Origin: Veillonella sp. VA137
Lineage (GTDB): Bacteria; Bacillota; Negativicutes; Veillonellales; Veillonellaceae
Direction: 5' to 3'
Assembly: GCF_003992015.1 (NCBI RefSeq)
Contig: NZ_RQVK01000010.1
Location: 1-64,000 of the forward strand
Length of the DNA: 64,000 nucleotides
Within the stretch, counting starts at the first letter, position 1, and each line of letters opens with the position of its first letter. Shown here one piece after another: positions 35,300-44,738 of the stretch. The notes under the pieces were generated by a model, which saw nothing but the letters and a program-made list of their open reading frames with translations, did not search any database and was not told where the DNA came from. The translations under genes were made by a program, and so were the position numbers.

Positions 35300-36078
35300 T
35301 GTGCCACCTCTTTTACCAATCGTTTAAACATGTTTTTTGCCATCTCTAAGCGATACTCTGCACCTGCATGTGAGTTACTTTGAAAGGATAATTCCTCTTG
35401 TATCAAGGTTACCGCTTCATCCAACGCATCCAATCCTTTTTCATTAATAAGCTGGCAAGCTTTCGTCGCTAATGCTGGTTTTCCTGGTCGACAACCAATA
35501 TATACGGAATAGCCTTGATCATCTAATCGAGCAGATCCAGTTAAATAAGGAAAATCTGAAGTCGATTTCCGTAATGCTTCAATCGCTACTGGTACTTCTT
35601 GTTTCGGTACAATGATTTCAAGCAATAAATCTCTTGTTCCATAGGTTAAGTATTGTTCTATTGGCATACGACCCGCTTCAAACAAACGCACCTCTGCTCG
35701 TAATGCTAATAAGGCAGGAATAATATCAGAGAAACCGAATTTCGCTGCTACCGACCCCCCCATGGTAGCCATACTCCGAAATTGGACACCTAAAATATCT
35801 TTCACAGCTTTTGGGAGCACTCCTCTACAGAATGTTTTAAATGGTTCATATACCTCTACATCCCGTTGTGTAGCCATGGCACCAATGCGGTATTCCGTTT
35901 CGTCCTCCTCAATATAACGGAGACCTAATTCAGACAAGTCAATTACCATAGGCCATTTACGATTTCCCAATCGTGTCCAGCAACCACCTGCTAAGATAGG
36001 TGCCATCTTTTGCTTCACCATGAGTGCATGTGCCTCTTCTACTGTTTTAGGCTGTTGCACTTGCATAAACATAAGCAT
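35290..36078 (-). CDS. xdhB: Xanthine dehydrogenase-type FAD-binding subunit
   Basis: A 262-residue medium subunit with the FAD-binding domain of the CO-dehydrogenase/xanthine dehydrogenase family. Visible marks are ILAGGCWTRL near residue 30 (place of the usual AGGTDL), TMGGSVAAKFGFSDIIPAL and the C-terminal RLEMAKNMFKRLV. First gene of the operon that runs to the XdhC genes; its start follows AGGAGG. A possible promoter (TGCCAA, 17 bases, TACAAT) lies about 50 bases upstream. Confidence 0.9.
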   Translation of the reverse strand: MLMFMQVQQPKTVEEAHALMVKQKMAPILAGGCWTRLGNRKWPMVIDLSELGLRYIEEDETEYRIGAMATQRDVEVYEPFKTFCRGVLPKAVKDILGVQFRSMATMGGSVAAKFGFSDIIPALLALRAEVRLFEAGRMPIEQYLTYGTRDLLLEIIVPKQEVPVAIEALRKSTSDFPYLTGSARLDDQGYSVYIGCRPGKPALATKACQLINEKGLDALDEAVTLIQEELSFQSNSHAGAEYRLEMAKNMFKRLVKEVAQWK

Positions 36079-36214
36079 ACTTATACCTCCTTACTCCGAC
36101 ATCTCTATACCCTTATTGTACCATGTATATGAAGATTTTGGCATATGAATTATCTCAGATACTACGCATCCATATATGCATAATCCATATACATCATAAC
36201 TTACTAACAATCAT

Positions 36215-36294
36215 GGAAATAAAAATAGGCATACACAAACTACTTCGTACTCCAATGAATCTATCATTATGCGAGACTAGTTTATGTATGCCTA
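36215..36294 (-). terminator. Terminator hairpin of the YedE-YedF-DUF3343 operon
   Basis: TAGGCATACACAAACTA (36226-36242) pairs with 36278-36294 over 17 bases with one mismatch that is a G-U wobble in the minus-strand RNA. On that strand it is followed by TATTTTTATTT. It lies 37 bases past the DUF3343 stop. The long 35-base loop is unusual for a terminator. The rest of 36079-36330 holds the xdh promoter region. Confidence 0.65.
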
Positions 36295-36330
36295 ATATCA
36301 ATTTTATATGAGATATAGTTTGCAAGCTGT

Positions 36331-36579
36331 TCAATTACTTTTATAGATCTCTCTATATCCTTCTCTTTGTTTCTCTACAACCTGCTCTATATCTTCTAAA
36401 ATATCTTCAGGAATGTCTTCAACAATGCATCGATCCACTTGGAAAATTGCACATGTACCACATGATGAGCTAAGCCAACGTGGAACAGGCTGTAAGTGTA
36501 CCGCAATCGATGCTTGCTTACAAAATTGTTCAAATTGGATAGCCCCAAAGTGAGAGTAAAACGTTGCTACATATTCCAT
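36331..36579 (-). CDS. DUF3343 protein, putative selenium/sulfur carrier
   Basis: An 82-residue protein starting MEYVATFYSHFGAIQFEQF, matching the DUF3343 family, whose members often sit beside YedF or cysteine desulfurases and are proposed Se/S carriers. It carries a SSSCGTCAIF motif with a CxxC pair and one more cysteine (VDRC). The start is placed at 36579, one base after the yedF stop (TAATATG), so it is translationally coupled; a longer frame would overlap yedF extensively. Function is inferred from neighbours. Confidence 0.7.
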   Translation of the reverse strand: MEYVATFYSHFGAIQFEQFCKQASIAVHLQPVPRWLSSSCGTCAIFQVDRCIVEDIPEDILEDIEQVVEKQREGYREIYKSN

Positions 36580-36580
36580 A

Positions 36581-36784
36581 TTATTGTTTTGTAATAGTGA
36601 GGATATACTCACCATTCTCTTCTTTAGACACGATTGTATAACTTTGAGCCAATACAAATCGAGTAATATTTTCTACCGCTGTTTTAGAGTCAGATTGCAC
36701 AGTATATTCACCGTCACCTGATGCCATTGCTTTTTGTACCATAATCACTGGTTCTGGACAAGATAGTCCTCTTACATCAATCAT
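36581..36784 (-). CDS. yedF: YedF/TusA-like selenium-linked sulfurtransferase domain
   Basis: A 67-residue TusA-fold protein. It begins MIDVRGLSCPEPVIMVQ, with the active cysteine C9 in the CPxP motif and the second-strand SDSKTAVENI typical of YedF. TusA-like proteins relay persulfide sulfur; the YedF branch goes with YedE and selenium use. It corresponds to the N-terminal domain of longer YedF proteins. It follows yedE by 18 bases. Confidence 0.88.
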   Translation of the reverse strand: MIDVRGLSCPEPVIMVQKAMASGDGEYTVQSDSKTAVENITRFVLAQSYTIVSKEENGEYILTITKQ

Positions 36785-36802
36785 AGTTACCTCCTAAATT
36801 TC

Positions 36803-37855
36803 CTATTTACGCATATTTTTAACAGCTATAACTAAGGCAATCACAAAGCCTACACCTACTGCAATTTGGCCCGCTACTGGAACACCTGTACCAGTGGCTG
36901 CTAATCCAAAATTGTGTGCGAATGCTGCGCCTGCTGCTAGGCCCACTACTGTAATCGTGGAATCGGAGTTACCTTCACCAGATAAGATTAATTGACGCAA
37001 TGGACAACCACCCATTAATGTACAGCATAAACCTGCCAAGGCCATACCCAAGAAGTTCCACAATCCATCTGTATGCGCAATTGGTTGTTTCACAAAACCA
37101 GGATGGAAGTTGCCAACGGAAATGTTCACTAGGAACGCTGCTACAAGAATCGCAATAAAACCAAGAATTAATTTTGTTTCTTTAAATAAAATGATATCTC
37201 GGATACCACCTACCATACAAAGACGGCTATATTGTGCCAAGCCTCCTACTACTAAACCAGCTGCTAAAGAAATCCACAATGGAGCATGAATGGCACCTGG
37301 ACCTTTTTCAGTAAAGAAAATGAACGCTGGTGCTGCCACCACAAGACTTAATAGAATTACCTGTGCTGCTGGCATAATATAGGAATCCATTTTAGATACA
37401 ATGTACGTTCTACCCAAGGAATACCCACGTTTTAGGAATACTGTACCCACTGCAATACCACCTGTGAATCCTAATAGACCCATGATTGCATTCCAGTCAC
37501 CACCGGCTAAGCGCAAAATCATACGGAATGGACATCCCAAGAAAATAAGACAGCCAATCATAGTAAAGAACCCTAAGGTAAATCGTGTTGCTGGAGCGGA
37601 ACCACCTTTAGCTGATCTCTCTCCACGGAACCAAGATAATAAAAAGGCTCCTAATACTAATCCAATAATCTCTGGACGAATGTATTGTACTGGTGCTGCT
37701 CTATGCAGACCCAAGCCCCCTACAGAATCACGAATGAAACAGGCAATACAAAAACCCATATTTTGTGGGTTTCCGGCTAGCACTAACAAACTAGCAATCG
37801 CACCAATAATTAATCCAGCAATAATAATTCTTTGCTTTTCACTTACTACACTCAT
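36803..37855 (-). CDS. yedE: YedE family putative selenium transporter
   Basis: A 350-residue inner-membrane protein with about nine membrane helices. It has the YeeE/YedE cysteine-containing motifs GFCIACFIRDSVGG, FLGCPFRMILR, SRLCMVGGIRD and LMGGCPLRQLI, whose cysteines are thought to relay sulfur or selenium through the membrane. The closeness of yedF, DUF3343 and a desulfurase supports selenium rather than thiosulfate. The start at 37855 follows GGAGAGG. It is transcribed away from the desulfurase gene. Confidence 0.9.
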   Translation of the reverse strand: MSVVSEKQRIIIAGLIIGAIASLLVLAGNPQNMGFCIACFIRDSVGGLGLHRAAPVQYIRPEIIGLVLGAFLLSWFRGERSAKGGSAPATRFTLGFFTMIGCLIFLGCPFRMILRLAGGDWNAIMGLLGFTGGIAVGTVFLKRGYSLGRTYIVSKMDSYIMPAAQVILLSLVVAAPAFIFFTEKGPGAIHAPLWISLAAGLVVGGLAQYSRLCMVGGIRDIILFKETKLILGFIAILVAAFLVNISVGNFHPGFVKQPIAHTDGLWNFLGMALAGLCCTLMGGCPLRQLILSGEGNSDSTITVVGLAAGAAFAHNFGLAATGTGVPVAGQIAVGVGFVIALVIAVKNMRK

Positions 37856-37974
37856 AGTACCTCTCCTACTAAACATTACCTTTTCGACTAGTTTACTTTG
37901 GTCCCTACAAATTGATATTTTGCACGCATTACTTTATACTAAATATAATATACATATTAAAAGGAGTTATAATT

Positions 37975-39135
37975 ATGAAGTCTATCTATGCAGATAATAG
38001 CAGTACCTCTTTCCCGAAAGCGCCCACTGTAGCGCAAGCTATGTATGATTACATTTCCTATAATGGAGCTTCTGTTCATCGCTCCTCTAACGAAGAGGCG
38101 TACCAAGTGGAACGTTTGATCCTAGAAACACGCCAGCAGTTACAACAACTATTAGGTGGACCTAGTCCAAAATACGTTATCTTTACTCCCAATGTGACCA
38201 CTAGTCTAAATATGGTCTTACAAGGTCTTTTCTCCGCCGGTGATCACCTCCTAATTTCCAGCTTGGAGCATAACGCAGTGATGCGCCCACTCCATCAATT
38301 ATCTATGAAAGGTGTATCTTACTCCACCATTCCAAGCACACCTCAAGGTGAAATGATTACCTTTACCTTAGAATCACTTCTCTTGCCTACTACAAAGGCC
38401 ATTCTAGTAACTCATGTCTCTAATGTATGTGGTACCATTCAACCCATTGCCGAAATTGGTGCATTTTGTAAAGAACATAATCTATTGTGTATCGTAGATG
38501 CTGCCCAATCTGCTGGTATCTTACCTATCCACATGAAAGAGATGAACATTGACATCCTGTGCTTTACCGGTCATAAAGGCTTATTGGGTCCCCAAGGGAT
38601 TGGAGGATTTCTCCTTACCAAAGATGTAGCCCATCAAATACAGCCTCTGCTAAGTGGTGGTACTGGTAGTTTCTCTCACACCTTAGAGATTCCCACTACC
38701 TTTCCCGATCGCTTTGAACCAGGTACGCCCAACATTCCTGGAATCCTCGGCCTCCATGCTAGTCTATCCTATCTCAATACAGTAGGTATCGAGAGTATTT
38801 ACCAACATGAATTGTCTTTGACCAAGCAATTTCTATGTGGATTACAAGAATTTCCGAAGTATACGATTCACGGTATTCCCGATATTCGCAATCGGACAGC
38901 CGTGATTTCTATTTCTCCCACTCATTGTGATCCAGCGGAACTGGCACACAATCTAGAACAAACTTATCACATTATCACTAGAGTTGGGTTGCACTGTGCT
39001 CCTACAGCCCATCAAGTACTAGGCACCTATCCTATAGGAACAGTTCGCTTTTCCTTTGGTTATCACAATACATCTGATGAGGTAGATACTATATTAAATA
39101 GCTTGGATCTATTACAACACAAACACCTCTTATAG
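37975..39135 (+). CDS. Class V aminotransferase: cysteine desulfurase / selenocysteine lyase-like
   Basis: A 386-residue PLP enzyme. It has IYADNSSTSFPKAP at the start, SSLEHNAVMRP with the PLP-stacking histidine, DAAQSAG, the lysine K201 in FTGHKGLLGPQG, and the C-terminal VGLHCAPTAHQ with the catalytic cysteine. Such enzymes take sulfur or selenium from cysteine or selenocysteine and give persulfide or selenide to carriers. Divergence from yedE-yedF makes delivery of selenium to the labile molybdenum-hydroxylase cofactor likely. The start follows AAAAGGAG. Whether it prefers Cys or Sec cannot be told. Confidence 0.85.
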   Translation: MKSIYADNSSTSFPKAPTVAQAMYDYISYNGASVHRSSNEEAYQVERLILETRQQLQQLLGGPSPKYVIFTPNVTTSLNMVLQGLFSAGDHLLISSLEHNAVMRPLHQLSMKGVSYSTIPSTPQGEMITFTLESLLLPTTKAILVTHVSNVCGTIQPIAEIGAFCKEHNLLCIVDAAQSAGILPIHMKEMNIDILCFTGHKGLLGPQGIGGFLLTKDVAHQIQPLLSGGTGSFSHTLEIPTTFPDRFEPGTPNIPGILGLHASLSYLNTVGIESIYQHELSLTKQFLCGLQEFPKYTIHGIPDIRNRTAVISISPTHCDPAELAHNLEQTYHIITRVGLHCAPTAHQVLGTYPIGTVRFSFGYHNTSDEVDTILNSLDLLQHKHLL

Positions 39136-39157
39136 CTAGAATATTACACATTAAAAA

Positions 39158-39200
39158 TAAAGTAAGCACCAATTATACATATAATTGGTGCTTACCTATT
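39158..39200. terminator. Bidirectional terminator between desulfurase and permease genes
   Basis: GTAAGCACCAATTAT (39162-39176) and its perfect complement (39181-39195) form a 15-base stem with a 4-base loop, with T-rich sequence after it on both strands. It serves the convergent genes ending at 39135 and 39272. Confidence 0.9.
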
Positions 39201-39271
39201 TTCGTGCTACTTTCTATATAAAGAAAGCACTTATATATGTAACCTAACTCTAACTATATACAATATTGTGA

Positions 39272-40672
39272 TTAAATGGATCTATTTCTGCGAACCTTAC
39301 GTTCTGCTTTCCATTTATCTAATCGAGCAATCGCTTTTTCACGACGTGTTGCTTGCGCCACATGCGTTTCATTGCCATAACCATTCAACAATACATTAAG
39401 AGCCACTGCCATCAAGCTACCAAATGTAATACCACTGTGAAGAACAATTTTTAGCCATTCAGGAAAATGATCATAGAATGTTGGAACTGCTAAAGGAATC
39501 ATACTCACGCCAATACTGATTGCTACAATCATAAGGTTGTAAGTGCCATCAAATTGTACTTTAGACAAAGAACGAATACCACTAGCGATAATCATACCAA
39601 ACATAGCTACACCAGCACCACCTAATACAGGATTAGGAATACTTGCTACAACAGCCGCCATTTTAGGGAATAAGCCTAATAACACTAAGATAACTCCAGA
39701 TGCTGCCACTACGAAACGACTTTTTACATTGGTTACTGCTACAAGGCCAACATTTTGTGCGAATGCTGTATGTGGGAAACTATTTAAGAATCCACCAATC
39801 ATAGTTGCAAAGCCGTCTGCTCGTAAACAAGCTGCTAATTCTTTCTTACCGATTGGTTTTTCTACAATTTCGCCGATAGCAATACAGTCACCAGTTGTTT
39901 CTGTCATAACAACTAACATAACAATGACCATAGAAATTATGGATGAAAATTCAAAAGTTGGCCAGCCAAAAGCAAGTGGTGTAACTACTGCAAACCATTC
40001 AGCTTCACCAACGGCTCCTAAATGGGCTACGCCAAGAGCCATGGACACTAATGTTCCTACTACTAACCCTACTAATACGGCTACATTACTCCAGAAGCCT
40101 TTACCAAATCGATATACAGCTACCACGATAACTAATGTTAAGATAGCTAGAAATAAATTGACAGGGTTCGCAAAATCAGGAGAACTAGGATTACCTCCCC
40201 CTACCCAACGAACGGATACTGGCATCAAGGTAATACCGATAATTGTAATAATGGTACCTGTTACTACAGGTGGAAAAAAGCGGATTAAACGACTAAATAA
40301 ATGGGAAATCAAGAATGTAACTATCCCTGCTACAATAACAGCCCCATAAATACTTGTCATCCCATGTTCCTGACCAATTAAAATCATAGGGGATACTGCG
40401 GCAAATGTAATCCCTTGAATCAAAGGAATTTTTGCGCCGACTTTCCAAAACCCTAATGTTTGAATCAATGTAGCGATCCCACAAGTAAATAAGTCTGCAT
40501 TAATTAATTGAATCAATTGTGCTCCTGATAAGTGCATAGCTTGAGCTATAATAATTGGAACCGCTACAGCTCCTGCATACATTGCCAACACGTGTTGTAA
40601 ACCGTAAGCAAACAATTTAGGAATTGGTAGCATTCCATCTACATGATTAACACCCTGAATTTGATGTGCCAT
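39272..40672 (-). CDS. NCS2 family xanthine/urate permease
   Basis: A 466-residue nucleobase transporter with about 12-14 membrane segments. It has the N-terminal FAYGLQHVLAMYAGAVAVP, the family signature with TETTGDCIAIGEIV (the conserved acidic residue in the substrate site), and NSFPHTAFAQNVGLVAVT. It most resembles the uric acid/xanthine group (XanQ, UacT, PbuX). The start is placed at ATG 40672 after GAGGTG. It sits inside the purine-degradation block and probably brings in the substrate. Confidence 0.92.
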   Translation of the reverse strand: MAHQIQGVNHVDGMLPIPKLFAYGLQHVLAMYAGAVAVPIIIAQAMHLSGAQLIQLINADLFTCGIATLIQTLGFWKVGAKIPLIQGITFAAVSPMILIGQEHGMTSIYGAVIVAGIVTFLISHLFSRLIRFFPPVVTGTIITIIGITLMPVSVRWVGGGNPSSPDFANPVNLFLAILTLVIVVAVYRFGKGFWSNVAVLVGLVVGTLVSMALGVAHLGAVGEAEWFAVVTPLAFGWPTFEFSSIISMVIVMLVVMTETTGDCIAIGEIVEKPIGKKELAACLRADGFATMIGGFLNSFPHTAFAQNVGLVAVTNVKSRFVVAASGVILVLLGLFPKMAAVVASIPNPVLGGAGVAMFGMIIASGIRSLSKVQFDGTYNLMIVAISIGVSMIPLAVPTFYDHFPEWLKIVLHSGITFGSLMAVALNVLLNGYGNETHVAQATRREKAIARLDKWKAERKVRRNRSI

Positions 40673-40744
40673 ATGAATCACCTCATATTACTTAATAGAA
40701 TATACTAGTCTTATGCTTATATCATGTTTTGAATTTTTTACATC

Positions 40745-40790
40745 ATCTGATGTAGTAGCAAGCACTTCCGCACTTGCTACAACATCGAAC
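40745..40790 (-). terminator. Hairpin after xdhD, before the permease
   Basis: GTAGCAAG (40757-40764) and CTTGCTAC (40775-40782) form an 8-base stem, next to a second short inverted repeat (TACATCA / TGATGTA). On the minus strand a short T-poor stretch follows, so this is only a possible terminator or processing site between two operons. Confidence 0.4.
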
Positions 40791-40823
40791 TTCATAGACT
40801 TAGCACACTCTCTCCCTTACTGA

Positions 40824-43373
40824 TTATTTTCGATATCCAGTTTTCTCAAGTGGTAAAGAACAACGTTCCATACCGTCCAAACGATTGTATGCATTTGCAA
40901 TAGCTGGAGCAATTGGAATACTACTGATTTCCCCAATACCTTTCGCACCATATGCATATTGGTCTGGCGTACCTTTTTCTATGAATGTACATTTGATTTC
41001 TGGGCGTTGTGTAGCTCTTAACAATCCTAATGTGCCATATTTTGTAACTACCTTACCTTCATTGTATTTGAAGTCTTCTGTTACACCATAGCCCATCCCC
41101 ATGATTGTGCCACCTTCAACTTGGCCTTCACAAGATTGAGGGTTCACCACTCGTCCTACATCATAGGCCACATGAATTTCACTTACCTTATTATCATCTC
41201 CAATCGTAGCTACGCAAGCTCCATATCCATAAGCCACATGGCTCTTAGGATGCTGTTTGTCCGAATCGAATGGATCCGTAACACCTAGGAACTCTTCGTA
41301 TATTTCTTTTCCTTCAAGGTCTGCTAACGTTTGAGTTTTCAATAATTCTGCCAATTTTTCAGCAGCTCTACGTGTTGCTTCCCCTGTAAATACCGTTTGT
41401 CGAGATGCTGTAGTGGTACCAGAGTTTGGTGTCCGTTCTGTATCTGGTGCTTCTACTACAATTTGTTCTGGTGAAAGTTTCGTAGCTTCTACCACAATTT
41501 GTGCCGCCACTGTACCTACACCTTGACCAATACATGCTGCGGATGTACGAATACGAACTTTACCGTCACGAACCTCTAGGATAACCCGTCCTGTATCTGG
41601 CAAGCCTACACCAACACCACTATTTTTCATACAAATAGCAAGTCCTGTACGATCGCTGGCATAATACGAATCTTTAACGGCTTCCAAACACTCCACAATG
41701 CCTGTATCTGGAGTACATACTTGTCCATTTGGTAAATAATCACCAGGTCGTACCGCATTTTTATAGCGGAATTCCCAAGGATCCATACCTACTTCTTTAG
41801 CTAGTAAATCAATATTTACTTCTTGCCCAAAAATCGTTTGTGTTACACCAAATCCACGGAATGCACCACCAGGTACTGTATTCGTATATACACAAATACC
41901 ATCCATGGAGAAGTTTTCAAAATTATATGGTCCGCTAGAGTGTGTACCTGCCCGTTGTAATACCGGTCCACCTAACGATGCATAAGCTCCACAATTGGAA
42001 ACAATTTTTACTTTTGTAGCTACTAATTTACCTTCTGCATCACAAGCTGTAGTAATATCCATTTCCATGGCATGCCGTTTTGTATGTACTTCTAAACTTT
42101 CTTGTCGAGTTAACTGTACTTTCGTTGGAAGTCCTGTTTTCCAAGCTACAAGTGCTGCATGATGTTGCACACTCATATCTTCTTTACCACCAAATCCACC
42201 ACCTACTAGCATGCTATGGACTTTTACTTTGGATACATCCAACTCTAACATACGAGCCACTTCACGTTGATCATCATATATACTTTGGCTACCTGTATAG
42301 AGTTGAACTCCATCTTCAGTCTTCACTGCAATAGCACACTCTGGTTCCATAAATGCATGATCTGTTTGTGGTGTAGAATAATGGCGAGTAACCACATGCG
42401 CCGCATTGGCAATTGCTTCATCTGCATTACCACGACTTAATGACTGATGCGACAAAATATTACCATTTGGATGTAATTGAGGCGCCCCTTCTGCTAACGC
42501 CTCTTCTGGAGTGACTACAGGTGTCAATTCTGTATAGTCTACGGTCACTAAATTACATACTTCTTGTAAATATTGTTTTTCTTTTACCGCAACTACTGCA
42601 ATGGCATCGCCTACATAGCGAGTAATATCTCCTTCTGCAATCATTACGTCCCAATCTGGAACAATATGACCTGTTTTATTAAAAGGTACATCTTTTGCTG
42701 TTAATACAGTCACGCATTGAGGATGTGCCAAAGCTTCTTCAATATGAATCGCATCTACACGAGCCCTTGGATATTTAGAGCGAATAGCTTTCGCATAAAT
42801 CATGCCATCCACTACCATATCATCTACGTATAAACCTGTACCCAATGCTTTCTCCATCGCATCAACACGATGCAACCGAGACCCAACCGTTCCGTCTGCA
42901 TCATTTTTAGGAACAGGTGCATTCTCTTTAAACATACGAGCTGCTAATAAAATAGCATCTTCAATCTTTACGTAACCTGTACAACGACAAATATTGCCCA
43001 GTAACGCTTTTTGAACATCTGCTCTTGTAGGCTCTAGTGTAGTATCTAATAATGCTTTAGCACTGATAATCATGCCTGGAATACAGAAACCACATTGCAC
43101 AGCTCCGCACTCTGCAAAAGCATATACATACACATCTTTTTCACGTTCTGTAAGGCCTTCAATCGTAATAATTGATTTACCTTCCATTTGTGAAACTTTG
43201 CCTATACAAGCTTTTACTTTTTTCCCATCAATGAGAATTGTACAAGCCCCACAAGCACCTGCACTACAACCATCCTTTGTTCCGGTTAAGCGTAGGTCAT
43301 CACGAAGATAATCCATTAGTCGTTTATCTTCTTCTACCTCTCGCCAAACACCGTTGACCTGAAATCGGTACAT
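40824..43373 (-). CDS. xdhD: Selenium-dependent xanthine dehydrogenase, fused [2Fe-2S]-molybdenum protein
   Basis: An 849-residue purine hydroxylase with both the iron-sulfur and the molybdenum domains. Cysteines for the first cluster are at 36, 41 and 44 and those for the second in CGFC (94-97) and CRCTGY (129-134). The molybdenum part starts near residue 165, with GGGFGGKE near 392, GGAFRGFGVTQ near 500, CIGQGVG, and the catalytic GAKGIGEISS near the end. There is no FAD domain, so electrons must leave through another protein, possibly the short YgfK or the xdhB FAD subunit. The start follows GGAGGGAGG. It matches the XdhD group linked with selenium use. Confidence 0.92.
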   Translation of the reverse strand: MYRFQVNGVWREVEEDKRLMDYLRDDLRLTGTKDGCSAGACGACTILIDGKKVKACIGKVSQMEGKSIITIEGLTEREKDVYVYAFAECGAVQCGFCIPGMIISAKALLDTTLEPTRADVQKALLGNICRCTGYVKIEDAILLAARMFKENAPVPKNDADGTVGSRLHRVDAMEKALGTGLYVDDMVVDGMIYAKAIRSKYPRARVDAIHIEEALAHPQCVTVLTAKDVPFNKTGHIVPDWDVMIAEGDITRYVGDAIAVVAVKEKQYLQEVCNLVTVDYTELTPVVTPEEALAEGAPQLHPNGNILSHQSLSRGNADEAIANAAHVVTRHYSTPQTDHAFMEPECAIAVKTEDGVQLYTGSQSIYDDQREVARMLELDVSKVKVHSMLVGGGFGGKEDMSVQHHAALVAWKTGLPTKVQLTRQESLEVHTKRHAMEMDITTACDAEGKLVATKVKIVSNCGAYASLGGPVLQRAGTHSSGPYNFENFSMDGICVYTNTVPGGAFRGFGVTQTIFGQEVNIDLLAKEVGMDPWEFRYKNAVRPGDYLPNGQVCTPDTGIVECLEAVKDSYYASDRTGLAICMKNSGVGVGLPDTGRVILEVRDGKVRIRTSAACIGQGVGTVAAQIVVEATKLSPEQIVVEAPDTERTPNSGTTTASRQTVFTGEATRRAAEKLAELLKTQTLADLEGKEIYEEFLGVTDPFDSDKQHPKSHVAYGYGACVATIGDDNKVSEIHVAYDVGRVVNPQSCEGQVEGGTIMGMGYGVTEDFKYNEGKVVTKYGTLGLLRATQRPEIKCTFIEKGTPDQYAYGAKGIGEISSIPIAPAIANAYNRLDGMERCSLPLEKTGYRK

Positions 43374-43391
43374 ACAGAGACCTCCCTCCGA

Positions 43392-44738
43392 TTATTGTTG
43401 GAATTCCCCTTTATAGGCTTCCACTAATCTTCTATCTTGCACCACATGGTGTCCACGTAAAAACACATCATCTATTCGACCATGTACAGTCATTCCCTCA
43501 TAAGGTGTATAGTCTGACCGACTATGAGTTGTATCCGAAGTCATACATTCTGTTACATCCGGTGAAAGTATCACGATATCCGCATCACTTCCTACCTGTA
43601 ACGTTCCTTTTTTTGGATATAATCCATATAACTTAGCTGGTGTTTCGCTAGTTAATTTCATATATTCTACAGGATCGATTCGTCCACTATGAACAAACAT
43701 ATCCCACATTAGAATCATCCGCTCTTCTACACCTGGCAAACCACCTGGTGTTTTCGTAAAGTCACCAAGACCCTGCGCTTTTTGCGCTAATGTATAATTG
43801 CAGTGATCCGTACATAATGTTTGGAAAACTCCACGCTCTACCGCCGCTTGCAAAATCTCCACATCTCTTTGTTTTCTAAGAGGTGGACTTAAGATATATC
43901 GCAATCCTTTTCCATCCGGCTGATTATACAATTCATCTGTCAATAATAAGTATTGAGGACAGGTTTCACAGGTCACTTTTGCCCCATTCTTTCTGCGTTC
44001 CTCGATCACATCTAATCCTGCTGCAGAGCTCACATGTACAATATGTACTGGATAATCTGCTAATTCCCCTAGTCGAATGAAACGATGCATTGCTTCTGCT
44101 TCTATAGTATCTGGCTTTGAAAGCGGGTGATACTTTGCTTCCGTATCTCCTTCCTCTCTCATTTCCTGTACTTTTGCTGCAATCATCGCTCCATTCTCAC
44201 AGTGGGCTGCCACCAACGCACCGGTTGGGGCGATTGCTTTGATTGCTTCATATATTGACCGATCATCAATACTAAAGCTGTAGGCCATATATACTTTGAA
44301 GGATGCGACGCCTTCTTCAACGACCTTAGGAATTTCTTCTGCTATTTGCTCATTCATATTCAAAATTTCCATATGAAATTTATAATCACAAGAGCAACGT
44401 CCCTGTGCCCGTTTCTTATCGCGTCGCAAACCTTCTAACAAAGATTCTTCAAAAGGCGATGCAAAGTTGATAATCGTCGTGGTTCCCCCCATAATAGCTG
44501 CCTTTGTACCACTGTCAAAATCATCTGCCGTGGTGGCAAAAGCATTGGTCATTTCAAAATGGGTATGTGTATCGATTCCTCCAGGCAATATATAGCGCCC
44601 TTTTGCATCGATTCGTACATCTCCTGGTTTTGCCTCAATATGAGGAGCTACCTCTACAATTGTATCGTTTTCAATTGCTATCGTCCCTTGCATAACTCCC
44701 GTTGGGAGTACAAGATATCCTTGTTCAATGAGTATCAT
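43392..44738 (-). CDS. hyuA: Hydantoinase / dihydropyrimidinase-type amidohydrolase
   Basis: A 448-residue cyclic amidohydrolase that opens five- or six-membered ureide rings. It has the metal site HTHFE near 60, the carboxylated lysine in SFKVYMAYS, AAHCENG, VHIVHVSS and the last metal ligand in LCTDHCNY. In purine-degradation clusters HyuA is expected to act on a ring-opened purine intermediate. The start is set at ATG 44738, overlapping the end of the upstream gene by 14 bases; no clear ribosome site is seen, so coupled translation is likely. A TTG at 44777 is an alternative. Confidence 0.88.
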   Translation of the reverse strand: MILIEQGYLVLPTGVMQGTIAIENDTIVEVAPHIEAKPGDVRIDAKGRYILPGGIDTHTHFEMTNAFATTADDFDSGTKAAIMGGTTTIINFASPFEESLLEGLRRDKKRAQGRCSCDYKFHMEILNMNEQIAEEIPKVVEEGVASFKVYMAYSFSIDDRSIYEAIKAIAPTGALVAAHCENGAMIAAKVQEMREEGDTEAKYHPLSKPDTIEAEAMHRFIRLGELADYPVHIVHVSSAAGLDVIEERRKNGAKVTCETCPQYLLLTDELYNQPDGKGLRYILSPPLRKQRDVEILQAAVERGVFQTLCTDHCNYTLAQKAQGLGDFTKTPGGLPGVEERMILMWDMFVHSGRIDPVEYMKLTSETPAKLYGLYPKKGTLQVGSDADIVILSPDVTECMTSDTTHSRSDYTPYEGMTVHGRIDDVFLRGHHVVQDRRLVEAYKGEFQQ

